64,000 bases of DNA from JAPOUP01 sp965199865 (GCA_965199865.1 CBDATU010000020.1:605601-669600), one strand, 5' to 3'; shown: positions 17,276 to 26,956, counted from the first letter of the stretch. Notes: generated by a model not told the origin, from the letters alone. Numbers and translations are program-made.

Positions 17276-20200
17276 ATGCTGTGGAAAGTTTTCCACAGTG
17301 TGGAAAACTCCGGTATGGCCAGCCGGGTGCCGTTTCAGGTTTCGCGGTTGCTACCGGTCACCTTCCGGAGTGAGGAAAAACAGTACGCATGGGATGACAG
17401 GGAAATCAGGTGCCCTGATGAGTCTTTCCTGGCGATCCCACATCCAGCGGAGCGCACAATGGACTATTCACTATATGCCACGAACTCGAAGCACACGGTC
17501 AGGGATCTCGTTTGGCCGGTCTTTCAGGAGTCCGGTACCCTCATCGTTACCGGGTACCAGGATCTTCTCTCAGCATTGGCCTTCCTGATGGAGGCGCGAC
17601 CAGGTATCGCGGATGAATCTCCCGCATCCGTTCGGATCGTATTTGGAACCAACACGACCAACGCGCACGACATGGGAGGCAGGGAAATTCCGCTGAGTGA
17701 AGAGGCACGGACCTACTTCCTTGGAACGGATGGGCTGTCGCTGCGCGACTCCTCCGAACTCCGGGCGGCACTGGCAAGAAAAGCTGTGATGTCCGGCGCG
17801 ATTTCCCTCAGGATGTTCAATGCCGAAAGATGCAGGGAGGAGTTCGGAAAGACCTTCCGGAAGCACCATGCCAAGCTCTTTGTCAGCGACGCCAGAGTGA
17901 TCTCCGGAAGCGCGAATCTCTCATTGGGAGGTCTTATGGAAAATCTCGAATTTGTCGACGACGCTTCGAAGTCACCGGAACTCGAACTGAATCGACGGAA
18001 ATACGCGGAGAGATTCTGGAATTGCGGCCGAGACTGGACCAAAGAGGCCCTTGAGATCATCGAGCGGCTTCTGTCTGCCGTCAGTCCGCAGGAAGCTGTC
18101 GCCCGGGCGACCACCGACATGCGCGGCTATCGACCGTGGCGCGTCGAAAACAGCGAAGGTCCAACCGGACGGGATCCGCTCCCGTTCCAGGCCGACCTCG
18201 TCTACGAAGCCGCAGCAACCATTTATGAATGCGGATTCGCGTTCGTCGAGGCGCCCGCAGGCTCCGGCAAGACCGACATCGGCAAGCACCTGGGTGCGAT
18301 TCTGCCTGATCTGCATACCAGCACGGTGATGCCGGATCGCGGGGTTCCGCCGGGACAGACGCCGAGTACGACCGTCGCACTGGTTCCACCCAACGTGGTT
18401 CCCGGATGGCAGAGGTCGAAACGGACTGATCTGCACCTCATGAAGCACAGCGACCTCTCAAAGGGCCGGAAAACGGAAAGACAAATCCAGATCAATCGAG
18501 ACATCAAAATGTCCGCCTCAATGATCATCGACGAGAGCCACAATCTGAATGCGCGCTGGCGTCCGTCGGCCACATCAACGAGAGCCCGCACCCTGGAACG
18601 ATGTCCGGCTCTCTGGACCGCCTGTCTTTCCGCAACCCTTGCCGGAAATCACGATATCGACAGCCTGTTGATTTTCCATGAACGGCGGGCAGCGATCTAC
18701 GCAACACCTGAAACCGTCAAAAGGATCAATGCGGAACTGTTACAGATCAGAAACCAGCACCAGTTCCCCCTGTTCCGGGAGCCGGTCGAGGTGGATGGAA
18801 ACGGACAGTCACCGAATGATCACGATGAGAGAATCAGGCAACTTGCGGAAATCCTTGCGGGCTGTACGGTTTCCCGGCGGCGCAACTGCATTGGCGAAAA
18901 GACCAGCGGCGGCGGTTTCGGATATCCAGACATAGACATCACACTTGCCGAAGCGTCTCTGAACAAGACTCAACGTCAGAAAATTTCGACAATCATCGAG
19001 ATTCTCAACAGCATCCCGGAGGGCAGCGTCGTGAAATCAGGGGAGGAACGGCGCACAGGCCCCTCCACAACCGCATATCACGGCAAGAATAAGGTCGATA
19101 AGTGGAAGCTCCGGGCCGTAATGCGTTCATCGATGACATATGCGCTGTGCATGATGGAAGATCCAAGAGAGGAATCGGTCGGATTCCATCTTCGTCAGGC
19201 GGAGCGTTTTAGAATCGAGCCCGGATTTCTGTTCAATGAAGCGGAAATGGGCTCACCAGCATCGAAGTGCGACGAAATCATTGAGCTTCTCAAACATGCT
19301 TCGCTCGCAGGGTTGGACAGGAAACGCGCCCAGCAGATGGCACAAATGGTGAGGGAGCACGGAAAGGTCCTGCTGCTCGCCGAGGATATCGGAGTCCTCG
19401 AAGTCTATGCGCGTCTTCTCAGGGAGGAAACCGAACCGGGAACCGAAATCGTGTTAGTTTCTTCCGGCAAAATGGACAGCGATCTGAAGTCCTTTGGGAT
19501 CAACCATGTCGGTAAAGGTTTCAAGGCTGAAAACTATCTTGGCGTCAATGCGCCGGACAATGGTCGCCCGATGGCAATGTTCATGACGGTCAAGATGGGG
19601 GAAGGCCTAAACCTGCAGCAGGCGCAGGCGCTGGGCATCATCGGGACCACGTCTGACGTCAAGAGCCTGCTTCAGGGCATGGGGAGGATAGATCGGATCG
19701 ACAGTCCGCATCACCGCATTACTTACTGGATGTTCGACACTAAGGAACTGGCGCTTTCATCCGACCGGAAAGGGGAAGAACGCGTGCGAAACCTGCTTCT
19801 GCTGGCGGGCGCGAAGCAGGTCCTGCAGTGCGAATCGGAAGGGCAGGTCTGGGAATTTGATCTGCGGCGGATCATTGACGTCCACAAGACGCCCCGCTTC
19901 CTGAGGGACTCAAACCTTTGGGACATCCTGGAATCAATCAGACAGGAAATCCCGGAAAACACCCTGAATGACATCCGCAGAGCGGCTCCGGAATCGTTAT
20001 GGGGAGCGCATCTATGTTTTCTCGAAAGTGAAACGCCCGTCACTATCGCCGTGCTTGGCGGCAGAGAGCCGAAAGGTCCCATGCGGGATGCCTATCCACC
20101 CCGTCTGATCGCAATCGGGCAAGGCAAGGACGGACCGGAAACCGTCTGGAACCAAGTGACTGCCGCCCGTCTGTTACGCGACGCCTGGAACAGAACCAGG

Positions 20201-20758
20201 CAGGCTGGACTCCATCTGGTCAGGCCTAACCTTGACACCGCTTCGGCAATCATCGAAGACGCGCACAGAGCGATATCCGCGCTGCGCCATTGGGACATTC
20301 GCCCTGATCGCACGGTTTCACTGCTCTGGTCGCTTGACCTGTTCGTTTCCGGGGCGTGCAACAATTCCGGAGTATGCTGGTGCCGTAAATCGGGAGAGTG
20401 CCGCAGCGACCGTGGCAAATCGGCATTTGGCCATCTGCCCCTTCCTGCGCTTGAACGGCTGGCCGAAAGCTGGACGCGGGAAATTGACCCGACATGGAAG
20501 AAAATGATCGACACGCATCACCGCGCTGGCACTGGAAGCCTCCCAGAATACTGCGGTGTCCTGGGCGAGAACGGAATTTTCGCGCATTTCCTTCGTGAGA
20601 GAACGGATGAGGAAATCAACGCGGCCCGTGAAAGAATGACAGGACTCATTGAACGGATTACCCAAGATACCGCTGGATATGACATGGGCATCACGGATCG
20701 AATCGCCGTACTGTTCTGCGGTCACGGAACCAACGACAACACCCGGATCCGGTCCTGA
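17276..20758 (+). CDS. PLD-nuclease/DEAH-box helicase fusion, candidate anti-phage protein
   Basis: A 1160-residue protein. Residues about 60-270 form one phospholipase-D-type nuclease domain with a single HKD motif, HAKLFVSD...GSANLS (His198, Lys200, Asp205, Asn214). From about 305 follows a superfamily 2 helicase: Walker A APAGSGKT (326-333), DESH box (419-422), LSAT motif III near 450 and motif VI QGMGRIDR near 800. The C-terminal 350 residues are unrecognised and hold a C-x5-C-x-C-x5-C cluster (1028-1042). PLD nucleases usually dimerise to pair two HKD motifs. Such fusions suggest ATP-dependent DNA processing as in restriction or defence; this is inference. The start may be ATG 17315 (1147 residues), since the first start overlaps an inverted repeat. 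Lies 55 bases after doc. Confidence 0.8.
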   Translation: MLWKVFHSVENSGMASRVPFQVSRLLPVTFRSEEKQYAWDDREIRCPDESFLAIPHPAERTMDYSLYATNSKHTVRDLVWPVFQESGTLIVTGYQDLLSALAFLMEARPGIADESPASVRIVFGTNTTNAHDMGGREIPLSEEARTYFLGTDGLSLRDSSELRAALARKAVMSGAISLRMFNAERCREEFGKTFRKHHAKLFVSDARVISGSANLSLGGLMENLEFVDDASKSPELELNRRKYAERFWNCGRDWTKEALEIIERLLSAVSPQEAVARATTDMRGYRPWRVENSEGPTGRDPLPFQADLVYEAAATIYECGFAFVEAPAGSGKTDIGKHLGAILPDLHTSTVMPDRGVPPGQTPSTTVALVPPNVVPGWQRSKRTDLHLMKHSDLSKGRKTERQIQINRDIKMSASMIIDESHNLNARWRPSATSTRARTLERCPALWTACLSATLAGNHDIDSLLIFHERRAAIYATPETVKRINAELLQIRNQHQFPLFREPVEVDGNGQSPNDHDERIRQLAEILAGCTVSRRRNCIGEKTSGGGFGYPDIDITLAEASLNKTQRQKISTIIEILNSIPEGSVVKSGEERRTGPSTTAYHGKNKVDKWKLRAVMRSSMTYALCMMEDPREESVGFHLRQAERFRIEPGFLFNEAEMGSPASKCDEIIELLKHASLAGLDRKRAQQMAQMVREHGKVLLLAEDIGVLEVYARLLREETEPGTEIVLVSSGKMDSDLKSFGINHVGKGFKAENYLGVNAPDNGRPMAMFMTVKMGEGLNLQQAQALGIIGTTSDVKSLLQGMGRIDRIDSPHHRITYWMFDTKELALSSDRKGEERVRNLLLLAGAKQVLQCESEGQVWEFDLRRIIDVHKTPRFLRDSNLWDILESIRQEIPENTLNDIRRAAPESLWGAHLCFLESETPVTIAVLGGREPKGPMRDAYPPRLIAIGQGKDGPETVWNQVTAARLLRDAWNRTRQAGLHLVRPNLDTASAIIEDAHRAISALRHWDIRPDRTVSLLWSLDLFVSGACNNSGVCWCRKSGECRSDRGKSAFGHLPLPALERLAESWTREIDPTWKKMIDTHHRAGTGSLPEYCGVLGENGIFAHFLRERTDEEINAARERMTGLIERITQDTAGYDMGITDRIAVLFCGHGTNDNTRIRS
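17279..17311. promoter_or_regulatory. Inverted repeat and DnaA-box-like cluster at the helicase gene start
   Basis: CTGTGGAAA (17279-17287) pairs with TTTCCACAG (17290-17298), and another TGTGGAAAA follows at once (17299-17307). TTTTCCACA fits the DnaA-box consensus TTWTNCACA on both strands. The cluster covers the first codons if the gene starts at 17276 but is upstream of the start if it begins at 17315. It may be an operator for the helicase gene or DnaA binding sites. Confidence 0.4.
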
Positions 20759-21068
20759 AGAGTCACCGGAACGCGGCGGTTCGGGATGCTGGCCTCCACT
20801 GACATATCCAGACCAGCCGAAGGACAGGTGTGACCTAACATCCGAGTTCAGCCAGGTGAACTCCAACCCGTTCCAGAATACTGCGGATCTCCCAGGCAAA
20901 TTGGCCAAGGCATCGCCGACAGCACCCACAACATTGGCGTCGCAGGCCGTCTCGGAACGCATCATCGGCAGAAGTTCGGATTTCGCCCATCGATATCCGA
21001 CTTCCGCACTTGAAACCCAGTAGATCGAAACGATCTATGTCCGTGGGCATCTGGAAAAGGTGATTGCG
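20759..21068. other. Gene-free interval (310 bp)
   Basis: No gene was recognised between the helicase fusion and the DegP-like gene. A 14-base string (CCAGAATACTGCGG) occurs both inside the end of the helicase gene (near 20544) and here (near 20873); whether this is chance or a trace of duplication is unclear. Confidence 0.4.
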
Positions 21069-22442
21069 ATGCGGATACTCGTCTTCGCGCTGGCTCTCGT
21101 CCTGACCGGAACAGCGACAGCCGAAACGAGAGTTCCGGCAGGTCTGGCGGAAATTCAGCTCAGCTTCGCGCCAGTTGTCAGGAACGTGGCGCCATCCGTC
21201 GTCAACATCTACGCGAAGCGTGTCGTGCAGACACGGTATTCACCCTTTGCCAACGATCCGTTCTTCTCCCAGTTTTTCAACATGCGAACACGACCCCGGC
21301 ATCAGAATTCCCTGGGCTCGGGTGTGATCCTCGGAGAAGGCGGCATCGTCGTCTCCAACTTCCATGTTGTCGGAAATGCGACCGATATCCGTGTGGTACT
21401 GGCAGACAGGCGGGAATACGACGCCGAAGTGCTGCTGGCCGACGAGCAGACGGACCTCGCCGTGCTCCGCCTGAATGATGCGCCACCACTGCCAGCCCTT
21501 GGGTTCGCAGACAGCGATACGGTCCAGGTAGGCGATCTGGTGCTGGCCATCGGAAATCCTTTCGGAGTTGGCCAGACCGTGAGCAGCGGCATCATCTCGG
21601 CCAGTGCCCGAACAGGCGAGGTAAATGGCAGGCCAGGATATTTCATCCAGACGGACGCGCCGATCAATCCCGGCAACTCAGGTGGCGCTCTGGTGGACAT
21701 GCATGGCCGGCTTGTCGGGATCAACACCGCGACCGTCACCAGATCCGGCGGCTCCAACGGAATTGGCCTGGCGATTCCGGCCAACCTGGTTCGACAGTAC
21801 GTAACCACGGCAATGGCCGGAAACGGACAGCTTGCCCGTCCCTGGGCAGGAATTGCCGTTCAGTCAATTGACGGTTCGCTTGCGGATGCCCTTGGAATTC
21901 CGATTCCGCAGGGAGTGCTGATCGTTGAGATGCATCGGCAGAGCCCCTTCTCCGCTGCCGGGCTTCAGGTCGGCGATGTCATTACCGAAATTGGTGGGCG
22001 GCCTGTGGACGGATCTCCGGAGATGCAGTTTCGAATGATGGCTCTCGGAATTGGCGGGACCGCCGAGATCACGTTTCTGCGGAACTCACAGGAGCTCACC
22101 GCCAAGATTGTCCTTGCCTCGGCACCGGAAACGCCGCCGCGCAATCTCGTACGAATCGATACCCGTAACGCTCTCAACGGCTTGACCGCAATCAACGCAA
22201 ATCCCGCTGTCGTGACCGAGTTCGGGCTTCCATTCGACACCGAAGGCGTCGTGATAGCCCGGCTCAATGGCCCGGCGACCCGCACAGGCCTGCGGCCAGG
22301 CGATATCCTGAGCAGGATAAATGGAACATCCATATCCAGCACGGACGAGCTTCGCCGCATCGCGGCCAGACGCGCCACCGGATATGAGATCGAATTCCGC
22401 CGAGGCGGCAAACGCGGTGTGATCAGGCTGACCGGCAGGTAA
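21069..22442 (+). CDS. DegP/DegQ-type periplasmic serine endoprotease
   Basis: The 457-residue product has a signal peptide (1-about 19, ending TGTATA), a trypsin-like domain with an intact triad (His99 in NFHVV, Asp129 in TDLAVL, Ser204 in GNSGGA) and two PDZ domains (about 255-345 and 365-455; AGLQVGDVITEIGG and TGLRPGDILSRING). Family members degrade or refold misfolded envelope proteins. ATG 21069 is taken over the in-frame GTG at 21060; AAAAGG lies eight bases upstream. It contrasts with the catalytically dead trypsin-like protein at 5094. Confidence 0.94.
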   Translation: MRILVFALALVLTGTATAETRVPAGLAEIQLSFAPVVRNVAPSVVNIYAKRVVQTRYSPFANDPFFSQFFNMRTRPRHQNSLGSGVILGEGGIVVSNFHVVGNATDIRVVLADRREYDAEVLLADEQTDLAVLRLNDAPPLPALGFADSDTVQVGDLVLAIGNPFGVGQTVSSGIISASARTGEVNGRPGYFIQTDAPINPGNSGGALVDMHGRLVGINTATVTRSGGSNGIGLAIPANLVRQYVTTAMAGNGQLARPWAGIAVQSIDGSLADALGIPIPQGVLIVEMHRQSPFSAAGLQVGDVITEIGGRPVDGSPEMQFRMMALGIGGTAEITFLRNSQELTAKIVLASAPETPPRNLVRIDTRNALNGLTAINANPAVVTEFGLPFDTEGVVIARLNGPATRTGLRPGDILSRINGTSISSTDELRRIAARRATGYEIEFRRGGKRGVIRLTGR

Positions 22443-22681
22443 AGGCGGCGGAATCTCAGGAACCAGCACAGGCTGGAACTCCAGCCGACTGGTTGTGGCG
22501 GGATAGGGCACGACGTTTGTGACAATACGCAATGCCGAACCGCCTTTCACAAAGTATGCGGATGCCTATCCGGGCCACACCCGATTTCGCAGGCCGGATA
22601 GGAGAGCGACGTAGCCATTGTCCCGCAGGTGGCTTTGACCTAAACGGAGCAGAACGACATTTTCCCTGAAAGGAGTACCTA

Positions 22682-23980
22682 ATGAGCGACGAACCACATG
22701 TATACGGGTTTGACACTCTGCAGATCCACGCGGGCGCACGTCCCGACCCTGCCACCGGGGCCAGGCAGACGCCAATTTATCAGACCACGGCATACGTCTT
22801 CAAGGATGTCGATCACGCCGCATCGCTCTTCAATCTCCAGGAGGTCGGCTTCATATACTCGCGCCTGACCAATCCCACAGTCGCGACCCTTGCCGAGCGC
22901 ATCGCGGCGCTGGAAACGGGAGAGGGCGCGGTCTGCTGCTCTTCCGGACACGCAGCGCAGATCATGGCCCTGTTTCCACTGATGGGGCCGGGCTGCAACA
23001 TAGTCTCGGCGACAAAACTCTACGGTGGAACGGTTACGCAGTTCAGCCAGACGATCAAGCGCTTCGGCTGGTCGTGCAGGTTCATCGACTTTGACGACCT
23101 CGGCGCGGTCAGGAACGCCATAGACGAAAACACCCGTGCGATCTTCTGCGAGTCGATCGCGAATCCAGGCGGCTATATCACCGATCTGGATGCAATCGGC
23201 AAAATCGCTGATGAAGCGGGCATTCCCCTGATCGTCGACAATACCTCGGCAACCCCCTATCTCTGCAGGCCCATCGAGCATGGCGCGACCCTGGTTGTGC
23301 ATTCGACGACAAAATATCTCACCGGCAATGGCACGGTGACGGGCGGTGCGATTGTGGATTCGGGCGAGTTTGACTGGTCAGCAAGTGACCGGTTTCCATC
23401 ACTCTCGCAGCCCGAACCTGCCTATCACGGACTGAAGTTCCACGAAACATTCGGTCATCTGGCCTTTACGTTTCACTCGATCGCCGTTGGCCTTCGCGAC
23501 CTCGGCATGACAATGAATCCGCAGGGAGCACATTATACGCTATTGGGCATCGAGACCCTTAGTCTCAGGATGGAACGGCATGTTCAGAACGCCATTAAGG
23601 TCGCCAAGTGGCTGGAAACCCATCCGGCAGTCAACAAGGTGACCTATGCGGGACTGGATTCGTCACCATATGCAGAGCGGGCCGAGCGCATCTGTCCCCG
23701 TGGCGCCGGCGCCCTGTTTACGATAGAGCTTAAGGGCGGCTATGACGCATGCGTTAAACTGGTGGACAGCCTTGAGCTGTTCAGCCTCGTCGCCAACCTC
23801 GGCGACGCGCGCTCACTGGTCATTCATTCCGCCTCGACCACCCATCGCCAGCTTACGGCGGAACAGCAGGAGGCAGCGGGAGCGGCACCCAACGTCGTGA
23901 GGCTGTCGATCGGACTTGAGGATGCGGATGATCTCATCGCCGATCTGGACCAGGCACTATCGAAAGCGGCCTCGGCCTGA
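22682..23980 (+). CDS. metY: O-acetylhomoserine sulfhydrylase
   Basis: This 432-residue enzyme of the Cys/Met-metabolism PLP family has the MetY opening (GFDTLQIHAGARPDPATGARQTPIYQTTAY), YSRLTNPT, PLP contacts in VDNTSATPYL and the Schiff-base Lys in HSTTKYLTG. It makes homocysteine from O-acetylhomoserine and sulfide for methionine synthesis. A good AAAGGAG lies seven bases upstream. A strong hairpin follows the stop (24005-24035). Confidence 0.94.
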   Translation: MSDEPHVYGFDTLQIHAGARPDPATGARQTPIYQTTAYVFKDVDHAASLFNLQEVGFIYSRLTNPTVATLAERIAALETGEGAVCCSSGHAAQIMALFPLMGPGCNIVSATKLYGGTVTQFSQTIKRFGWSCRFIDFDDLGAVRNAIDENTRAIFCESIANPGGYITDLDAIGKIADEAGIPLIVDNTSATPYLCRPIEHGATLVVHSTTKYLTGNGTVTGGAIVDSGEFDWSASDRFPSLSQPEPAYHGLKFHETFGHLAFTFHSIAVGLRDLGMTMNPQGAHYTLLGIETLSLRMERHVQNAIKVAKWLETHPAVNKVTYAGLDSSPYAERAERICPRGAGALFTIELKGGYDACVKLVDSLELFSLVANLGDARSLVIHSASTTHRQLTAEQQEAAGAAPNVVRLSIGLEDADDLIADLDQALSKAASA

Positions 23981-24311
23981 GTCCCTGCTGAACCAGCTGA
24001 CTTGGCCACCGCGCACTCCCCAGTGCCGCGGTGGCTGCCTGAACCTCCAGAAGCGCGCCGAAAAAACCCCTGCATTTCGCAGCCAACGATGGCCCCGAAA
24101 CTGGAGACAGGCCCCCACCTCATGCATGAGGTTCCACAACGCTCGACTGGCCAGCGGCAGCAGCGCGATCCGCTGGCGTCCGGCACACCGCCGTCCCAGA
24201 CTGTGGCCAGAAACAACATTCTTTTACTTGCTCCGGTCACCTGATCCGTGCTAGGTTAACGGCGTAGAAAAATAAGGTCCGGTCTTGCCGGATCCGTGGC
24301 GGGCAGCCCAG
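23981..24311. other. Gene-free interval (331 bp)
   Basis: Apart from the metY hairpin nothing gene-like was recognised. A -10-like element may lie near 24250 (GTGCTAGGTTAAC), ahead of the PilM/PilP-like gene. Confidence 0.35.
24005..24035 (+). terminator. Hairpin after metY, candidate terminator
   Basis: GCCACCGCGCACT (24005-24017) pairs with AGTGC-CGCGGTGGC (24022-24035) with a CCCC loop and one bulged base, giving a 13-bp GC-rich stem 24 bases after the metY stop. No T-run follows, so it may work with Rho or protect the 3' end. Confidence 0.55.
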
Positions 24312-26618
24312 ATGAAACCGAATTTTGCCCTGAATCTCAGCCATGAAGGCATTAGCATACTGCATCGAACCAAGATCGGTTGGATGTGTGTCGGCGATGT
24401 GTCTCTTGACGATCCCGCACTGAGCGACCAGCTCGCCGTACTGCGCAAGACCGCTGCCGATCTGGAGAGTGGCGGCGTAACCACCAAACTGGTAATTCCA
24501 AATTCACAGATCCTCTACACCGAAGTCCATGCACCTGGGCCGAACACCAAAGCACAGATCGTACAGATACGCCATGGCCTGGAGGGGAAGACCCCATATA
24601 GTGTCGAGGATCTTGTGTTTGACTGGCGAAGTAACGGGCAGTCGGCACAGGTCGCGGTCGTATCCCGCGAATCACTGAAAGAGGCCGAAGCATTTGCCAT
24701 CCAGCACGGGTTCAACCCGGTCTCGTTCGTTGCCATTCCGGAATATGACTCGTTCGATGGAGAGCCGTTTTTTGGCCCGACAGAACACTCGAAGTCCCTA
24801 TTGGACTACGGTGATCAGGTTGAGCCCGATGCAGGGCAGATGATCGTGCTCGGCTCGGGCAGACCAAATGGGAAGTCCACCGAGCACCCAATCGAGGTTG
24901 ACGCCCCGGATCGGCAAAGGGACTCACTCGCGTCGCAGCGTTCCAACCAGCCTGCGCGGTCAGGGAACGGATCTCAGCCCTTGACGACCGAACCAGCGCC
25001 AGGTGATGGGCAGTTCGGGCACCGCCAGGTTACCGCGCATCAACCCTGGGCTGATGGCGGAGGCGCGGTCTCATTGACCGTACGTGAGAACCAGGGCCTC
25101 ACGCGGATGCCCATCACGTCATCGCGCATCGTAGACCCAGGCGATAGGCGCGATTCGACCGGTTCTGCCGAACGAAGGAGCGAAGGGCACAAGCCTCATT
25201 CAGCGAGGTCAGGCCAGGGCACGCCGTCAGACCTGCCCGGCAGATACGGAAAGCTTGGTCCAGCGTCATCCAACACGGGTCCCGGGCAGGGACGCTTTGA
25301 ATTTGGCCATAAACGCCCGGATGACAGTCGCCGTCTGTCCCATCTGATGATCATTCTGCTCACGCTGATTCTTGTGATTGCAATGTGCGTCGGGCTCGTG
25401 CTCTGGCTTTCACCCGGTCAGATTGAAACGAAATCAAGCCGGTTCTGGCAGCTCGAGGACTCGCCGCAGACAGCCAGTGACAGCTTAACGCCTGCTCTGA
25501 ACGACCATGAGAGCCTACAGGCACCAGGCGAGGTAACGTCTGTTAGGGCGATCACAGGATCCTTTCCTGCCCATTCTGACACCGAGGTCCTGATAACGGG
25601 AATTCCGCGCAACCTGCCTGACGCGAGCCAGAGCCCACCACCTGACCGAATCCTGCAGGCTCCGCCCAGCCTTGCTGAAAGCGAGCGAACCTATGCCCTA
25701 ACCGGCATCTGGCCTCTTGATCCAGACCGGCCTTCCACAATGACCGGCAATGGCCACATGGGAGATATCTACGTCCCCTCCGTGGACCGGATAGCCTTGC
25801 CACAGATTTCAGCCACCGGGCCGGACAACAGCATTCTGGCTACAGGCCCGGACCTCTCGCAGGCTCCGACACGGATGAAAACCGATGAGTTCGCCACCTA
25901 TTGGCTGGGGATGGTTGATGATGTTCCCACAGGATCGTCGGAACACGGTCTCAATGCACCAGACCATTTGGACTACGCTGCCACTACACCTGGCGCAACC
26001 GCCATACCCTCACAGCTGGCTCCGACCCAAATCGCTCTCACCGAATCCAATCCCGTGCCTCGCTCGAACGTCCAATCCTCCGCATCGCCCAAAGGGCCGC
26101 TGGAGACCCGCCTCGATGATGGTCAACTCCGGTCCCCGGAAGACGGGACTGCGACAAAGTCGGCCGGACAATCCCCAGTCCCCGAGCTGGAAAGCCCGGC
26201 GGATGTGTCACGCCTCGCGGCAGCCGTCTCACCGAGACCAACAGCCCGACCAAAAGGACTTGGTTTAGCCTCCATCCACCCCCAAAGTGTGGCTGGCAAC
26301 CGTTCTGGAGCAAGTATGCCGAACCGCCAAACCGGAACAGTTTCTTCCGGAAAATCCCAATCGACTCCAACGAATGCGCCAGCCGCCAAGGCAGCCACCC
26401 AACGCGATGCGATCAGTCTTGCCAGGATCAATCTTATCGGCACTTTTGGTTCGACTGGCGACCGGCACGCACTCGTACGGCTGAGGTCGGGCCGCTTCAT
26501 CAAGAACATCGAAGTGGGCGACCGCCTTGATGGCGGCCGCGTCACGGCGATCGGTGCCGGCGAACTCCACTACGTGAAAAATAACCGGAGCATTACATTG
26601 AGGCTGCCAGCTGACTGA
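24312..26618 (+). CDS. PilM-like/PilP-like hybrid membrane protein of unknown function
   Basis: A 768-residue protein. Residues 1-about 170 resemble the first half of PilM/GspL actin-like proteins (LVIPNSQILYTEV; GKTPYSVEDLVFDW; VAVVSRESLKEAEAFA). A disordered Ser/Pro/Gly-rich stretch follows, then one transmembrane helix (about 345-368; MIILLTLILVIAMCVGLVLW), a second long disordered region, and a C-terminal PilP/GspC-like domain (704-768; INLIGTFGSTGDRHALVRL, VGDRLDGGRVTAIG). Similar proteins occur in Rhodobacterales, sometimes mislabelled as initiation factor 2. The topology suggests a cytoplasmic N-domain joined across the inner membrane to a periplasmic domain. No type II secretion or pilus genes are nearby. 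ATG 24312 is preferred over the upstream in-frame TTG. Confidence 0.78.
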   Translation: MKPNFALNLSHEGISILHRTKIGWMCVGDVSLDDPALSDQLAVLRKTAADLESGGVTTKLVIPNSQILYTEVHAPGPNTKAQIVQIRHGLEGKTPYSVEDLVFDWRSNGQSAQVAVVSRESLKEAEAFAIQHGFNPVSFVAIPEYDSFDGEPFFGPTEHSKSLLDYGDQVEPDAGQMIVLGSGRPNGKSTEHPIEVDAPDRQRDSLASQRSNQPARSGNGSQPLTTEPAPGDGQFGHRQVTAHQPWADGGGAVSLTVRENQGLTRMPITSSRIVDPGDRRDSTGSAERRSEGHKPHSARSGQGTPSDLPGRYGKLGPASSNTGPGQGRFEFGHKRPDDSRRLSHLMIILLTLILVIAMCVGLVLWLSPGQIETKSSRFWQLEDSPQTASDSLTPALNDHESLQAPGEVTSVRAITGSFPAHSDTEVLITGIPRNLPDASQSPPPDRILQAPPSLAESERTYALTGIWPLDPDRPSTMTGNGHMGDIYVPSVDRIALPQISATGPDNSILATGPDLSQAPTRMKTDEFATYWLGMVDDVPTGSSEHGLNAPDHLDYAATTPGATAIPSQLAPTQIALTESNPVPRSNVQSSASPKGPLETRLDDGQLRSPEDGTATKSAGQSPVPELESPADVSRLAAAVSPRPTARPKGLGLASIHPQSVAGNRSGASMPNRQTGTVSSGKSQSTPTNAPAAKAATQRDAISLARINLIGTFGSTGDRHALVRLRSGRFIKNIEVGDRLDGGRVTAIGAGELHYVKNNRSITLRLPAD

Positions 26619-26956
26619 ACTGGAACCGCATTCGAAGGGTGCAGGCAAGTCCATGCGTTCCTGTACATCAAATCTGCATCGATCAGTGCCCTGGACTCGT
26701 CGGTCTAGAGGAGGGGCGTGCCGAACCGGGATGCGCAGGGGAGAGCCCACCGCTCCCACCTTCGAATGCCTGGATGCCTGCGGCCCGATACAGTGGTCGC
26801 ATGCACGGAGCTGGATCGCCTTTGGCGGACACATGGTCGACGCATCTATACGTTCCCGTTCTCACATCGGCTCCAGGATCTCAAATCAGGGGCGCGGATC
26901 ACTTGAGTTCCCGCGAATGGGCGACGATGCTTGAGCAGGAATGACTGGAAGACTGA
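26619..26956. other. Gene-free interval (338 bp)
   Basis: No convincing open frame or structured RNA was recognised. It presumably holds the promoter of the antiporter gene, whose ATG at 26957 is preceded by GGAAG. Confidence 0.4.

Noticed and set aside
17224..17320. Chromosomal or plasmid replication origin
   Set aside because: Three DnaA-box-like words occur, but there is no A/T-rich unwinding region or initiator gene; a regulatory repeat for the helicase gene fits better.
22443..22681. Possible SAM-responsive riboswitch (SAM-II type) upstream of metY
   Set aside because: A stretch before metY (GGTGGCTTTGACCTAAACGG) is faintly similar, but the conserved SAM-II core with GCTAAA and its pseudoknot pairing could not be found. 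A covariance-model search would decide.
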